The notes: generated from the sequence alone by a model not told the origin. Positions 1-11,102 are shown, numbered from the stretch's first letter. The stretch: 64,000 nt of DNA from Endomychus coccineus (GCA_958510875.1 OY294068.1:27880297-27944296); one strand, 5' to 3'. Numbers and translations are program-made.

Positions 1-433
1 AAATTATCGTTGGGGCGTATAGAGGCCATAACTAAAGGGGCTTTTTATGGCGCAAGCCCCTATGCCGAGGTCCCAAATTATATCAAAAAAGTGCTAACCT
101 GTTCATTTCGTACAACTAGGGGCGCTGTATGAAGATCATTACTCACGGCCCAAATGGGATTTACAGGACTTTTTTCTGTAAAACATTGCAAAATTTGTCG
201 TATTTACTTCACTCACTATATGTAATAAATAGTGTTTTAGGGAAGCATTGTAATCGGCCCAAAAAAATTATATTTTTACTAGACTTAACTCGACAAACTT
301 GAATTTTCGACCATGCTTAATTCAGGTACCAAGACCATTCTACATCTGCCCAATTCAAATGGCAAATATTTAGCCTCAAAATTGTCAACTTTAACAGATT
401 CAAATTAAATTTTAACATAAACAGAACTAGCAA

Positions 434-1095
434 AAATTTACCACCTAACGGAGAATTCCTAAATTGAACCTATGACCTGAGATTTTGAAAAACAGGGTGC
501 CAATCACACTCAAAGAACTTTCTATATTCATAAGCGGGTCAGGATAATAACCGGTTCTAGATTTCTGAATTCTGTAATGGTCTCGCTATTATTAATAGCC
601 AATGCGTATCATTGCAGTCTTCTCTCTCTCACTCTTGTGAAAATAAGATACACATGCGGCTATATTCTAACACAAGCATAATCTTGTATCTAATGCAAGA
701 GCATGTATTTTACAGTGTAACTGGTTATTTGTGGGGAATCTACGATATCAAAATAAGTTTAAACATAAGCATTACTATCAAAATTTACCACCTAACGGAA
801 TTCCTAAATTGAACCTGTGACCTGAGATTTTGAAAAACGAGGTGCTAATCGCACCCAAACAATTTTCTATATTTATACGCGGGTCAGGATGATTACCGAT
901 CCTAGATTTCTGAATTCTGTAATGATCTCGCTATTATTAATAGCCAATGTGTATCATTGCAGGCTTCCCTCTCTATCTCTCGCTCTTGTGAAAATAAGAT
1001 ACACATGCGGCTATATTCTAACACTAGCATAATCTTGTATCTAATGCAAGATCATGTACTTTACAGTGTTTCTGACTATTTGATGGACATCTACG
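434..1095. repeat. 347-bp tandem duplication in a dynein intron
   Basis: The segment 434-747 recurs at 781-1095 as a diverged direct copy. Both begin near TTTACCACCTAACGGA and both contain TAGATTTCTGAATTCTGTAA, a TCTC-rich tract and AAATAAGATACACATGCGGC. The offset is 347 bp. The short ORF at 612-812 falls inside it and looks spurious. The rest of 1-1329 holds nothing I recognise. Confidence 0.8.
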
Positions 1096-1329
1096 GTCAG
1101 AGATGATTATATTCGAAAATAATTGTATATTTCGAACAGTTACTACGTGTTTTCCCTCAGCAACTTTTATCTTTGTATATTTCTAAACCTGTAATTCCAT
1201 ACCTAAATATTTCTTTTTTATCATGTTATAACATTAGTCTTACGGAGAATAAATTATTATTACTACTATCAATGCTTTGTGAATTCCAATCTGTCTCAAG
1301 TAGTGAATAAGTGTACTGAATTTACTCAC

Positions 1330-3145
1330 TATTTTCAGACCAAGTAATCACAGTAATCGGTGCTTCCAACATTGAATCAATACTTCCCATCTCATCCGCG
1401 ATTAGAGTGAACTCCACCTCCATGGTATGTTCTTTGAGATGATTATACCATTCTACAAGACGTGTATACCATAATACCGACTTATGTAGAGGTTCGAGTT
1501 GTGCGAATAAATCAATTGCCTCTGGTGGAAGATCTTGGATATCCAGCAACGCAAAGTATCTCATCTCTTTCAGAATAGCTACTAACTTGGGATCGAAATT
1601 CATAATTAACAGACCTGACTCCTCTCTAATGAGCTGAAATTTAGCCATGTTCTCAGCTATTTCTTCGGGTACTCTAGCACACCATTCTCTCAAAATAGCA
1701 TTCGCATCCGCGTTTATCAAGCCCAATAGCTGATTGATGTTATCGTACAGATGCTTAGCATCTGGGGATTGAACTATGGGATGTTCTACGCCCTTCAAAT
1801 CGCCTAATGGTTTGGATATTCTTTGACGCATCTTGTGATAGTAAAGAAGCTTACCAGCTACTGGAGGAAAATGATAGTTCACTTCGATTCCATGCTTTTT
1901 GCCATCATCATAAAGTTGCTTCGATATATTGACTTCAGCATCAAGCATTTTCAGAATAACTGGATACTTGACCGTTATTTCTTCTCGAATGACCGGCCGA
2001 TCTATCAAATTACCTATTATGTTTATCAATTTGAAAATAGAATCCAAACTATAACAGTCTTCGAAAGCTTTGTTGAATACTGCTGCTAATCGAAGATCTA
2101 GATCAGCACAATTTTCGGTGAAAGCTTCAAAATCTTTATAAACCTGATCATTTTCAATATCCAAGATGTTGTAATCAATGTTCGCAAACACCGTATAGAC
2201 GCGATTAAAATCTTCGAATATTTGCTCGCATTTCTGCGACAGAAGACGACCCTTCAAACCTCCTATTTCGACTTTCTCCAATTTACCGAATTCAATGCTC
2301 GTAGTTAAAATTGTCCGGACAAGGTCAAGTCTCTCGGTGAACTCCATAATTCTTTGGAACACATTTCTGGGATGGAACGTCCATGGTTGTGGCTCGATGT
2401 TCAACTTCTTGTAATATGAAGGTAAATGATGACGAACGTGTTCGAAAGAAGTCATGAATAACTTCAGGAGTTGGATACTTCGGACAACTTTATCAAACGC
2501 TTCTTCAGGTTCTCCCTGGAATATCGAATCAGGGTCCAATTGGCGAATACAAGCCTCTATCATCATATTTGATATTTCTTTAAGGAGTATTACTATTTTT
2601 TCACTGAAAGAATAATATCTCGAATGAGCCCACACCATGCCAATGCAATGCAACAGAGGTTTGACATTGTTTACATTGTCCAAGAAGTCTGACTCTTCGA
2701 ACTTAGCAATATGTGGTACCAATGGTTTTAGATATAAATCAATATCTCTAGCTTCGACAACACCGGCAACGATATTTTTGAATAATGTTTTGAAAGTATT
2801 CGAATAAATACTGTCCGTAAGTTCCAAATATTCCCCAATTTTTTTTACTCGGGGATCTCTCAGTTGATCGTATATATATTCCAAATTCTTAAGCCTATTC
2901 AACCAGAATTCGATCTCTTTGTCCGGTGTCGGATGCACTCCACCGGCAAATGCGGCTTTCGAATTCTGCTTGAGTACGTCACGACATATAGTTGCCCACT
3001 GGATCACTGCGCCTTCTATGGAAGATTTCAAAGCTCGGTCGTGTACCACTCCGCCGGAATCTACGAATTCAGCCACCGCTATATGCACTTGACTGGTTCC
3101 TTGAGGCATTGGCAGCACTGTTTGGCTTCTCATTGCTCCTCGTAT
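1330..3145 (-). CDS. Dynein heavy chain exon 3 (DHC_N1 region)
   Basis: This long exon of 1816 bp is open throughout. It encodes the bulk of the DHC_N1 tail domain, which builds the base of the arm and binds intermediate chains. The acceptor is tttttcag at 3147-3146 and the donor GTGAGT lies at 1329-1324. The next exons are beyond the left edge: positions 1-1329 contain no recognisable dynein coding sequence. Confidence 0.9.
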
Positions 3146-6100
3146 CTGAAAAACAATTACGTTACATTGTAGTGGGTATATTTTTCTCAATTGGCTAATT
3201 ACAAAATCTATAACAACAATTATGTTGCACTATTATCTGTGATCTCTAAAGTGATGGAGAAAGCTGTAACGAAGCTGTGGGGAAGAAGTCTTAATTGCGC
3301 TCGTCCTGTGGGGGATCAACTATGGCGATATGGGCAGGAAGCGGTTCGTCTCTTTTTTTCTTTCCCTCAGAAAAAAACTGGCAAAGGTCGCCATAGTTGA
3401 TCCCCACAGGACGAGCGCAATCAAGACTTCTTCCCCACATGGCGATCCTGCCAGGATCGCCATGTAATGTTTGTGGACTGGCATAGATCGCCATGTTATG
3501 TTTGTGGACTGACGAACGTTGCCAACAAACTAACTTTACATGGCAATCTATGCCAGTCCACAAACATTACAAAGCGTCGTTACTTATTAATATTATTGCT
3601 CAAGTAAGTCACCTCTACCGAAACAAATGGATCAAACTTTGTTACACTATGTGTATAAAAACACGACAGCAGTGTAGCTACTGATAAGCGAGTCCGCATT
3701 CCGGCGACATTCTCAATGACATGACGTGTCAACTCTAGAGTATAAAAGGAGCCCGGTCTCCCATATAGAAGGCACTTGCTAGGAGACCGCCGTAGCTGAA
3801 TCAGTAAAATCCTATACACCGAAAGTAGAATTTTATTTTCATTTAGTCCTATAAACGGAGAGTAAGTATATTCTCGACTTTGTTGATTAGTAATGTTTCC
3901 GTAAAGATTTAATTGCTGAATTTATTTTTCAATAATTCTAGAAAACAATAAAGTGTTGACGATTGTTCTCCTGAATATGAATATTGGGAAGCGCCGTACT
4001 GTCAATAATTCTTCATTATTTCCGTCACTATTTAAAACCTGAGCTTATTTTCGATAATTCTAGAAAACAAAAAATTCGGCAAATAGCCCATCGATCCCTT
4101 TGGGCTCTCGTGGCTATTCCTTGGCAACAACTTTTCTAGGATCTGTCGAATTATTTTCAATTTATTATCAGTATTGTGATATTACTTGAGAATAATTTGG
4201 ACTAAAACAAAAATTGGAGGCATCTATATGATTTTATATAATTTCAAATATCATTATTATTTTTTTGAATAAACAATTGAATGTACAAAGCTTTTAATTT
4301 CGTTCATCACTATGGTAAATTATCATAAAGTAACGGCTTCAACATTGAATTAATTTAAATAATTATGTTAATAATAGGTACAGAGATGAGGTTCAAAGTC
4401 TCATGGTGAGATCTATTCGCCACGCCAAAATGAATTTTCTATTGTAAGTAATAAAGAAAATCATTACCTGGTCGACAATATTTTTAAAGTTTCGAATGTG
4501 AGCGAACACATCTTCGGCTACAACTTTAGGCCAACCCGTTTGGTTGCTCGGGTTAGCTAATAGCGGCAAACAGACACCGTTCAAAAGTACCGCCAACTCG
4601 TCCATAGGTCTTCCCGCCATGTCGCCAAAATCTACCACATCGTAAAAATTCTCCAATGTGATCACTTCAGCTTTTCTTCTTCTAAAATATGTATATTTTG
4701 ATTTTATTTGGACAGTAAATGTCTTGTAGGCAACGAGTAATCCAGAGACATTGAACGTTATCAGTAGCATTTGTTCGTCAGGCTTATTCAGAAAGTTATT
4801 GACCAATTTCTGAAAAAGATAAATATTGTAAGGATTTGAGTACTACGAATATAGCTTATAGAATGGAAAGCAAACATTTATTCATACAAGTCGTTGTTGT
4901 AATTGAAATTTGAAGGATAAACCTGGGACCACGGTCGTAGATACAGGTCTGGGAACTAGAGGCTGTTTCCTATGTGAGAAGTGAGTACGCTAAGCGTCAG
5001 CTGTTGCATAGGTGGCGCGTTAGTCGAAGAATGATCTCTAACACGTATACGACCGTGTTATCTGGCAACTGTCATTGTTGACTTGTGAACACAAGAAATA
5101 CCGGCGTTTTTAGAAAAAAATTACGAAACCGTGCATTGTGCCGAAATGCAAAACGGGGTACAAAAGTGTAAAGCAAGAAACTTCTGTTTTTAAAGTGCCG
5201 GAAGATGCAGAAATGCGAAAAAAGTGAATGCTTGCGATTCCGGATAGTTCCTCGATTTAACGAGGTCTTATATGTGTGCGAGCATGTATAACGAAAAAAG
5301 GGAAGTTATTTTTAAGGCGAGTAATATATGTTGACAAGAGTAACAGTTCTATTCCTCTCTCAAATCAGAATAGTAAATATTGCATTACGAGAAAAATTAT
5401 TTTACTTAATAATGTGATTGTTGCCATACTTCGATCCAAGCGCTAGCAGGTGGCTGAGCGAAGGACTACGAATTTGGCGACATGTAAGAGACTCATGTCA
5501 AACATACGAGTTCCCAGACCTGTATGTACGACCGTGCCTGGGACTAATATATGAGTGCAAGCAGTGACCTCTATGGCATGACTGTCTCTATCTCTATGTT
5601 TCTTAGGATGATTTCAAATGTGATTTTTTGATTGATGTTTCTTCTTTGTAAATATTTGATTTTTTGGCCTTGAACACATGTACATTCGGTGGGAGGTACG
5701 ACTATTGCTTCATCTTGATATTTATGTGATAAAATAAGGTAGTTCGAATGAAAAATATAACGGATAAAAAAGAAAAGAAGATATAATAGACTTTCAAAAA
5801 CTGAACGTCATTGAACAGAAGACTATTATTTAGGATAATTGTAGTAATAACGGAGTCTAGGGAGGATTTCAATTAACTTTTTGTATTATTATGAGTTTAA
5901 ATGTTTCCTAAATCGTTATCAATATTACTATTATTATATTGATACGATAAAAAAACATTATTACTTTTACTTTCCGCACTATACGTACGTGTGTACATAT
6001 TTTCGAATTTTCGCGGATACCTATATCCATTTTGAGCATTTCTGAAACAATTTAGTTTATTTTTGACATCATCTGTTTTTGCAAATGTGCGTGCGTTAAA

Positions 6101-8061
6101 ACTGTGGAGGCGATTGCATCGTTCCTATTGGTAGTATCGATTCAAAATTTTGCAGGTCGCTAATAAGAAGTGAAAATAATCTAGAAAACTAGCCTGCGAA
6201 AAATTTATTCAACTAACCTGCGATAACGTTGCTGCTTGGAGTTACGAACCTACGAAGCAAAAAAGATCTTGCCGTCTGGAGATCGCCGATGCAGATCATC
6301 ATTGATTAGGTATATCAACATCAACTGGTAAATCGCTAACTTTAAAATAACGTAATGGATCTCGGATTTTAACGTCTCATGTTTGGTCAAGTATGGTCTG
6401 TCTAGACACTGAACTGTGATAATGATCCATCGATCTACAGACAAAGAGGTCTATACACCTCGTTGTCTATAGACGATTGACTAATTCACCCAGATCATAC
6501 CAATGTTGCCAATTTGCAGCGAATTGACAGTAGATGCCCACGCGGTAAACATAGGGATTACATAATAGTATATTAAAGAACGAGTTTCCTAAGACTCGTC
6601 TTAAAGCACGAATTCAAGTTTAAAAAACGAGTGGCGAAGCCACGAGTTCTTTTAAAGAATGAGTGCTTCAAGGTCTTAGGAAACGAGTTGTTTATACTAT
6701 TTTTTGTAATTTGCCCTTTTTATGCCGTTTTTAAACAAAAATGTTTAATTTAGTCCATTTAGGGATTTTTATGGTGGTTGGTAACATCTTAATTTTGAAA
6801 GTCAAAATTTGATTCAGTGGTTCTGTGATCGCTTTTGTTTCCGTAATTTTAGTTTCGTCTCTACTGGAAAGAGCAATAACACTAGAAAACGACTATTAGT
6901 ACAAATATCTAAACCATATTGTGTATTAGCTGAAATCAATTCTTCCACTGGACACGTCGATGACTTTCTCTTCTTGAGTTGTTGATGCTCGACACTGTCA
7001 TTTAAACTGACATAATGATGACAAGATAATTCCGCATCAAGCTCGCCATCCTAAAAATGTAAAAAGTTCCATGCTTTTTTTGGATATTAAGACACGGCAA
7101 GTGATGACGTTGCGTTCGTTAATGGGTCTATTAGAAAATCAAAATGGAGGCAAATTACAAAAATAGAGTAAGCGTACCGTGAGCGGTTTCTAATCAGTTA
7201 TCTGAAGACAGAAGATAATAATTCTCTCGTCTTCTCATGAATTGGGACCACGGGAGGAGCTGATGTATACAAGAAAGCTGAGCCCCAAGTCGTGAGAAAA
7301 GCGACAGAGAGGATGGAAGAATTATTATTTTTTATCCTTCAGAGAACCGATTCAAACCCGATCATGGCACGACTCTAGTCTTATATTCTTTTGGTTCCAA
7401 CAGCGTAGGTTCTAAACTCCAAGCGGCAATGTTATCGCAGAAACAGTTAATACCCGTAGAAAAAAGCGTCGGCTGCATTGCCGCGCTGTCATTTCCCAAG
7501 TTTCTATACTTAATAACTGCGACGCTCAAAAAACCTTTGGAACATGTCAAGCTCCCACGGAAAATATGAGTCATTGCTGGTTTGCAGTTATTATTATCAT
7601 CTCAATAGAATCGAATGTTTTATGATATTTAACATTTTTTTAGGATTATCGTAAGTAGCTGTTCGGTTAAATTGTTATGATTTCATTGGAAAATTAATAG
7701 CTATCTCAATAAAATTCTTCCCCCCTCTACATATGCAGTCAGGGTGCATTTATTCAAATGAAACTCTTTCACTTTTACATACACCATGGAGAAACCACTA
7801 CTATAAACTATTTTGAAATATCCATTGATTAATATAGACCTACTAAAATAATTCTAAAAGACCATTACTGAACTCATTTTACCGTCTGAAGTCAATATGT
7901 AAACATGCCATTATTTGATTTATTGAACATACCCCGTAATCAGGATCCCACATCAGTTTTTGCCATTTATCTAGTTTCATCTTATATGATTTAGCAAAAT
8001 AATTAAACATAAATTCCAATCTTGGGTCTTCATCTTCGGCAACTTTCTTTTTGTCACCCAT
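1330..8061 (-). CDS. Axonemal outer-arm dynein heavy chain (DNAH9/11/17 class), 5' part, three exons
   Basis: The product is the N-terminal tail of an axonemal dynein heavy chain, the motor of ciliary and sperm-tail outer arms. Exons on the minus strand: 8061-7933 (43 codons, starts MGDKKKVAEDEDPRLEF), 4809-4468 (114 codons) and 3145-1330 (605 codons plus one base). Junctions are G|GTATGT, CAG|GTAATG and A|GTGAGT with ttttcag-type acceptors, and reading phase 0 is kept across the first two. The visible 762 codons correspond to the tail (DHC_N1 region): NQTGWPKVVAEDV, VEFWLNRLKN-like and IMEFTERLDLVRT blocks, and FPPVAGKLLYYHKMRQRI followed by INFNP-like NFDPKLVAILKEM. Comparison from memory fits DNAH9/11/17 best, hence Drosophila Dhc93AB/kl-5 class; the exact orthologue is not certain. 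The motor domain (AAA ring) lies beyond the left edge. Intron 1 is about 3.1 kb and full of transposons. Chosen start: the first Met ahead of the conserved DPRLEF block. Confidence 0.88.
3222..3276 (+). mobile_element. LINE reverse-transcriptase scrap
   Basis: The translated piece ALLSVISKVMEKAVT matches the RT core block (PIALLSVISK) also found in the LINE copies at 47.7 kb and 54.3 kb. The fragment stops abruptly at the start of the inverted repeat at 3277. Confidence 0.55.
3277..3438. repeat. Inverted repeat (snap-back), arms about 52 bp
   Basis: The left arm 3277-3328 (GTGGGGAAGAAGTCTTAATT, then TGCGCTCGTCCTGTGGG) pairs with 3385-3438, ending ATCAAGACTTCTTCCCCAC. The loop is about 56 bp and T/C-rich. 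A second inverted repeat follows directly: about 3463-3500 pairs with 3538-3570 (arms share TGTTTGTGGACTGGCATAGA), next to a small palindrome ATGGCGATCCTGCCAGGATC at 3441-3460. Probably MITE or LINE-associated debris. Confidence 0.75.
3637..4150 (+). repeat. Possible solo LTR with core promoter
   Basis: The stretch starts TGTTACACTATGTG and carries a strong TATA box (GAGTATAAAAGGAGCCC, around 3738) and later AATAAAG-like signals, as in insect LTR retrotransposons. A clear end, target duplication or primer site was not found, so the call is tentative. The tail contains two related TAATTCTAGAAAACAA segments (about 3935 and 4052) and an AGCCCATCGATCCCTTTGGG hairpin. Confidence 0.3.
4468..4809 (-). 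CDS. Dynein heavy chain exon 2
   Basis: The exon has 114 codons between a cttttTCAG acceptor (4811-4810) and a GTAATG donor (4467-4462). It encodes KLVNNFLNKPDEQMLL, then RRKAEVITLENFYDVVDFGD, then GWPKVVAEDVFAHIRNFKN, all typical of the dynein heavy-chain tail start. Both borders are phase 0. Confidence 0.85.
4930..5536 (+). mobile_element. Non-autonomous P-like DNA transposon with THAP remnant
   Basis: Terminal inverted repeats: left CACGGTCGTAGATACAGGTC at 4930, right end ACCGTG at 5536 (reverse complement starts CACGGTCGTACATACAGGTC). The element is flanked by a perfect 8-bp duplication CCTGGGAC (4922-4929 and 5537-5544). Near the left end a short frame encodes a THAP-type zinc-finger start. 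P elements make 8-bp, GC-rich target duplications and encode an N-terminal THAP domain, so a P-superfamily derivative is the best fit; hAT also makes 8-bp duplications. No transposase body remains. It lies in dynein intron 1. Confidence 0.75.
5126..5227 (+). pseudogene. THAP zinc-finger remnant
   Basis: The frame reads KPCIVPKCKTGYKSV, then ETSVFKVPEDAEMRKK, then a stop at 5225-5227. The C-x4-C pair and the F-x-V/F-P motif are those of the THAP DNA-binding domain, which P-type transposases use to bind their ends. Only the first third of the domain survives. Confidence 0.65.
6170..6310 (-). mobile_element. tRNA-like SINE fragment, copy 1
   Basis: On the minus strand the segment contains a B-box-like CGTAGGTTCGTAACTCCAAG followed by CAGCAACGTTATCGCAGG. 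The same string recurs at about 7398-7445 (plus) and 10206-10245 (plus). The B box resembles a pol III promoter (GGTTCGANNCC); the A box is degraded. Confidence 0.5.
6442..6465. mobile_element. 24-bp relic of the CAAAGAG hAT-type MITE
   Basis: The sequence CAAAGAGGTCTATACACCTC, GTTG is essentially two terminal repeats joined. It is flanked by TCTACAGA (6434-6441) and TCTATAGA (6466-6473), an 8-bp duplication with one mismatch. See the full copies at 10445, 12693 and 14416. Confidence 0.55.
6557..6710. mobile_element. Hairpin MITE, about 154 bp
   Basis: The arms are imperfect inverted repeats: ATTACATAATAGTATATTAA, AGAACGAGTTTCCTAAGAC on the left and GTCTTAGGAAACGAGTTGTT, TATACTATTTTTTGTAAT on the right. 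The inner part is again self-complementary (CGAGTGGCGAAGCCACGAG). No coding capacity. Confidence 0.65.
7330..7450 (+). mobile_element. tRNA-like SINE fragment, copy 2
   Basis: It contains GCGTAGGTTCTAAACTCCAA, GCGGCAATGTTATCGCAG at about 7403-7440, the same block as copies 1 and 3. It lies in dynein intron upstream sequence. The ORF at 7362-7574 on the minus strand overlaps it and looks spurious. Confidence 0.45.
7933..8061 (-). CDS. Dynein heavy chain exon 1 (start codon)
   Basis: This exon holds 43 codons from ATG at 8061 to GGG at 7933, then the donor GTATGT. It begins with a short charged stretch and the block DPRLEFMFNYFAKSYKMKLD, which sits at the extreme N-terminus of outer-arm dynein heavy chains. 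It joins in phase 0 to the exon at 4809. No other coding exon was seen in the 3.1-kb intron between them. Confidence 0.8.
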
Positions 8062-8185
8062 GACGTTAAATTAGACTATTTCCCATTATCGCGTCAAAAT
8101 TCCGACGTGTTTATTTTATAATTAATCTTACCAGGCAACGGAAATAATCGATATTATTTTCAAGTATGTATGAATTCCGTCAGTT

Positions 8186-8400
8186 TTATTCAAACGCTTT
8201 CAGTGCTCCTGCGTATGTTGTAGGTTTCTGAGCCCACTGCAAACTGATTTGTTCACTTTCTTCACCCAAAACGCACATCAAAATGTCAATCTCCTCAGTG
8301 TCAGCATTTTGTTTGAGACCCGAGACCGGCAAATACCATTCGAAACGTTTCTCCCACTGCGAAAGTTGTACATTTAACCGCAAGCAATTGGTTCCTGACG
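8186..8400 (-). pseudogene. Gypsy-type gag fragment
   Basis: The translation contains QWEKRFEWYLPVSGLKQNAD, then a block like the (I)LxxxxGEE motif (VLGEESEQI) and TYAGALKAFE. This matches the capsid start of insect Ty3/gypsy gag (typical WxRRFERYxxASGL). It ends in a stop at 8186. It follows an LTR and a primer-binding-like site in the same orientation. Confidence 0.6.
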
Positions 8401-8570
8401 ATAACCTGCTTCCCTCGTTTTCATTATCCCCAGAAGAATTTTAGCGAAACCCAAAGAAATATTATAACATGAGTCCTAAAGTGTTAACATGAGTATCTTC
8501 TCGATGGCGTCACTCACTGTTGTCTATCACTCACCGGATTAATTTTCCACTGTATTTACGTGAGTTTCGC

Positions 8571-8581
8571 CGCTGCTACCA
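8571..8581 (-). other. Putative primer-binding site
   Basis: On the minus strand TGGTAGCAGCG directly follows the presumed LTR end (AATATAACA) and precedes gag, the position of a tRNA primer site in LTR retrotransposons. Confidence 0.45.
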
Positions 8582-8776
8582 TGTTATATTCGGTACCCGA
8601 ATATTGGAGATCAGTTATCCTTCACTTCACTTTCATAAATAGAGCTTTATTATTATCCACTATGTACAGCGAATGTACATCATGCTCTACCTAATCTCTT
8701 AGTCTCATACATATTAAGCGAAGCGCCAAACACCAGTTCCCCGTACCCCAGTTCACAGAATCAGTGTTACCACACA
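8582..8776 (-). repeat. Putative LTR of a gypsy-type element
   Basis: Read on the minus strand it starts TGTGTGGTAACACTG and ends GGTACCGAATATAACA (TG..CA borders), with AATAATAAAG as a likely poly(A) signal. A purine-rich tract GTTGAAGGGGAG (8948-8937) sits upstream; if that is the polypurine tract directly adjoining the LTR, the LTR would reach about 8940. Integrase lies upstream and gag downstream. Confidence 0.5.
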
Positions 8777-9061
8777 TTTTAACTTGAAATCGTAGAGTAC
8801 AATGGAGCTAATACAACTTTTTTCCTCTTTTGATTTATACAAAATACTTGACTTAATCTAGTTTACCACTTTCTACTTCGCTATGGGCGATGGTTTAGTT
8901 CACTTTCAGATTTTTATTTATTATTAACCGGATTAACTCCCCTTCAACCCGCAAAGAATCATTGGTGCACTCACGAGAACAACTATACTATCATTATTAC
9001 CTACATTGGAGTGTGAAGAACCAGGCTCCAGTTGTGGTACATATATGGTGCTAAAATCAAA

Positions 9062-9330
9062 AACCAACGGTTACGTCTAAAATGACCCCAACTTGTTTCT
9101 GCAAGATAAGATCGTGGTTCATCCTATTTCGTACTAACTTTTCCATAACAACGCAAATCAGTGATCCAAACACTAGCGCCAGGAGAAAGTTCTGACAATT
9201 CTTTAACATTGTTTCTTTTATCAAAATCACATTTGAGTCTTTGTTTTCTTCTTTCCTTAGTTTCAATCGAAGATTGTGTGCTCACTAACTCATCTAATTT
9301 ATTCGGTAAAATAGATAAAGTTACTTCGAA
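9062..9330 (-). pseudogene. Gypsy integrase C-terminal remnant
   Basis: The minus-strand frame reads LPNKLDELVSTQSSIET, DFDKRNNVKELSELSPGASV, WITDLRCYGKV, a stop, then DEPRSYLAETSWGHFRRNRW. This is the C-terminal part of Ty3/gypsy integrase (LxPGDxVWVxD..GxV..DEPRSYxVET..RRNR). One in-frame stop interrupts it. The open frames at 9057-9266 (minus) and 9161-9370 (plus) are shadows of it. Confidence 0.75.
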
Positions 9331-9399
9331 CCATTTAGTTTACTTAAAGTTGTCTCAATCTGGGAATTGAAAAGTGTGACCTTAAAACGCTTTGATTCA

Positions 9400-10150
9400 A
9401 TTTCGTGTAATCACTGAATAGCTCATGCCTATATTGGTACCACCACTCACCGGTAATATCATCCCCAGATTTTCCAATCTTTTTAATTATGCCCTAAGTT
9501 TTCCCAGCAATGGTATAGGTACCATCCAAGGCGCAACCTGTACATAGGGTACAGCTCCTTCCCGCATTGTTATCGGTCACAATAATAAATGGGAATTGAC
9601 AAATTATTGAGAATTACAACACTATAGGAACGATTGAGAATAAATCATGTTCAGCACAATGCGCAAACCTAATCAAAATTTTTTCTTTATTTCCTCATGA
9701 TAACTTTCTGCTTCCCACTCCATTATTGAAGACCTTGTTCACAGTAGCTATGAACGTATGCTCCATAAAATTGACAAACTATCGAATACCTAATACAATG
9801 AAACTCCTGTGTTTAAACAATATTCGAAGTTTTTAGATTTAATTCATTTCAAACGCATCAATTTGATAATTAGCTATACAATACTTTTTCACACACTACC
9901 GATACAATGTTTTCTGAAGTTTTAATTGAATATCAAAACACTAGTCGGCTGCAGACTCATTTCATTAATCGAAGTCATCTATTATTTTCTAAATTACATG
10001 GGAACAATAATCAACATAATTTTTATAAAGATAAAATAAACTATAGAAATGTCAAAAACAGGATTTTATTCATAGTCATAATAAAGAACCAGAATACCAA
10101 GGTAACAAAAAAAATGTTATGTTTCCACGTAACAGAAAAGAATAGATAAC
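9400..10150. other. Intergenic, no gene seen
   Basis: AT-rich sequence between the gypsy relic and SINE copy 3. The open frame 9907-10149 (80 codons) has a composition (N, K, I, H rich) expected of chance AT-rich translation and shows no motif. Confidence 0.6.
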
Positions 10151-10250
10151 TTTGATTAATTGGTAAGACCAACGATAACGTATTTCGCTTCCCGATGGCG
10201 ACGTAGGTTCGAAACTCCCTGCAGCAAGGTCATCACAGGATAGTAAGTTA
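10150..10250 (+). mobile_element. tRNA-like SINE fragment, copy 3
   Basis: The block GCTTCCCGATGGCGACGTAG, GTTCGAAACTCCCTGCAGC looks like the T-arm half of a tRNA (B box GGTTCGAAACTCC) and continues into CAAGGTCATCACAGG, shared with copies 1 and 2. This copy preserves the tRNA-like part best. Confidence 0.5.
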
Positions 10251-10444
10251 AACAATTGATGGGTTAGCTTCTTTATTTTATTTATTACATTTATTTATTT
10301 ATGTAAAACTGAGTTAGTAGGTTATTTGAATGTTTGTTGTAATTGATTTATGTTCCTTCTTCATATATTATAAAGAATGGACACTCGAGTGGTGGATACC
10401 AATCTTGCTCAATAGCTCCTCGTCTTTACACTGGATATACAAAC

Positions 10445-10715
10445 CAAAGAGTTCTATATATAGAGTAGACAACTAAGCCTTTCACTGGTATGTTAACGGA
10501 CATTTTGTCCTTCTCGCACATGTACTGCGGTCTCACTCGCACGATGTACAAGCGTTATACTTATTCTTGTATTCTTAGACTCATTGTGATAGAAGGGGTG
10601 ACCGTGCAAGTGAGAGCGCACTAACATGTGCGAGAAGGACAGAATGTCCGACTACGTACCAGCGCTTTCCTATGCTTAACACACTACTTGTCTACTCTAT
10701 ACATAGAACTCTTTG
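10445..10715. mobile_element. hAT-type MITE, CAAAGAG family, copy 1
   Basis: Ends: CAAAGAGTTCTATATATAGA at 10445 and its complement ..CATAGAACTCTTTG at 10715. The interior is a long imperfect hairpin (GTCCTTCTCGCACATGTACT pairs with ACATGTGCGAGAAGGAC). Flanks share TACAAAC but with three extra bases on the right, so the duplication is imperfect here. Orientation is opposite to copy 3. Confidence 0.8.
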
Positions 10716-11102
10716 TGGTACAAACCATCAAATCAAATCAAATCGGCAGACAGCAGGCAACTAACCATAGATCACTAGCTACCATAACGCATAGAATAAC
10801 TATCCCTAATTGCTCTCGCCCAATACGTTAGAAAAACCACCCAAAAGTAACCAAGTATCGACGATGGATCATCAAACTGGATGTGCTCATCTGTCTTGAA
10901 ATTTGGTTCCCTCTTTCAAGTATCGCTTTTTATAGTTTACTTATTCTGTGCTCTTTGATCAGTCCCAAGTTCCAACACTTCCCGTTTTCACTTAACTACT
11001 GTGCTCTATGCGGTTTTAATTAATAGATTGGATAAATAAATTCTCTCTGGATAAATAAAATAAAAAAGTAAAGGTGTTCGTTCTCTTCCTTTCAGATTTG
11101 AA

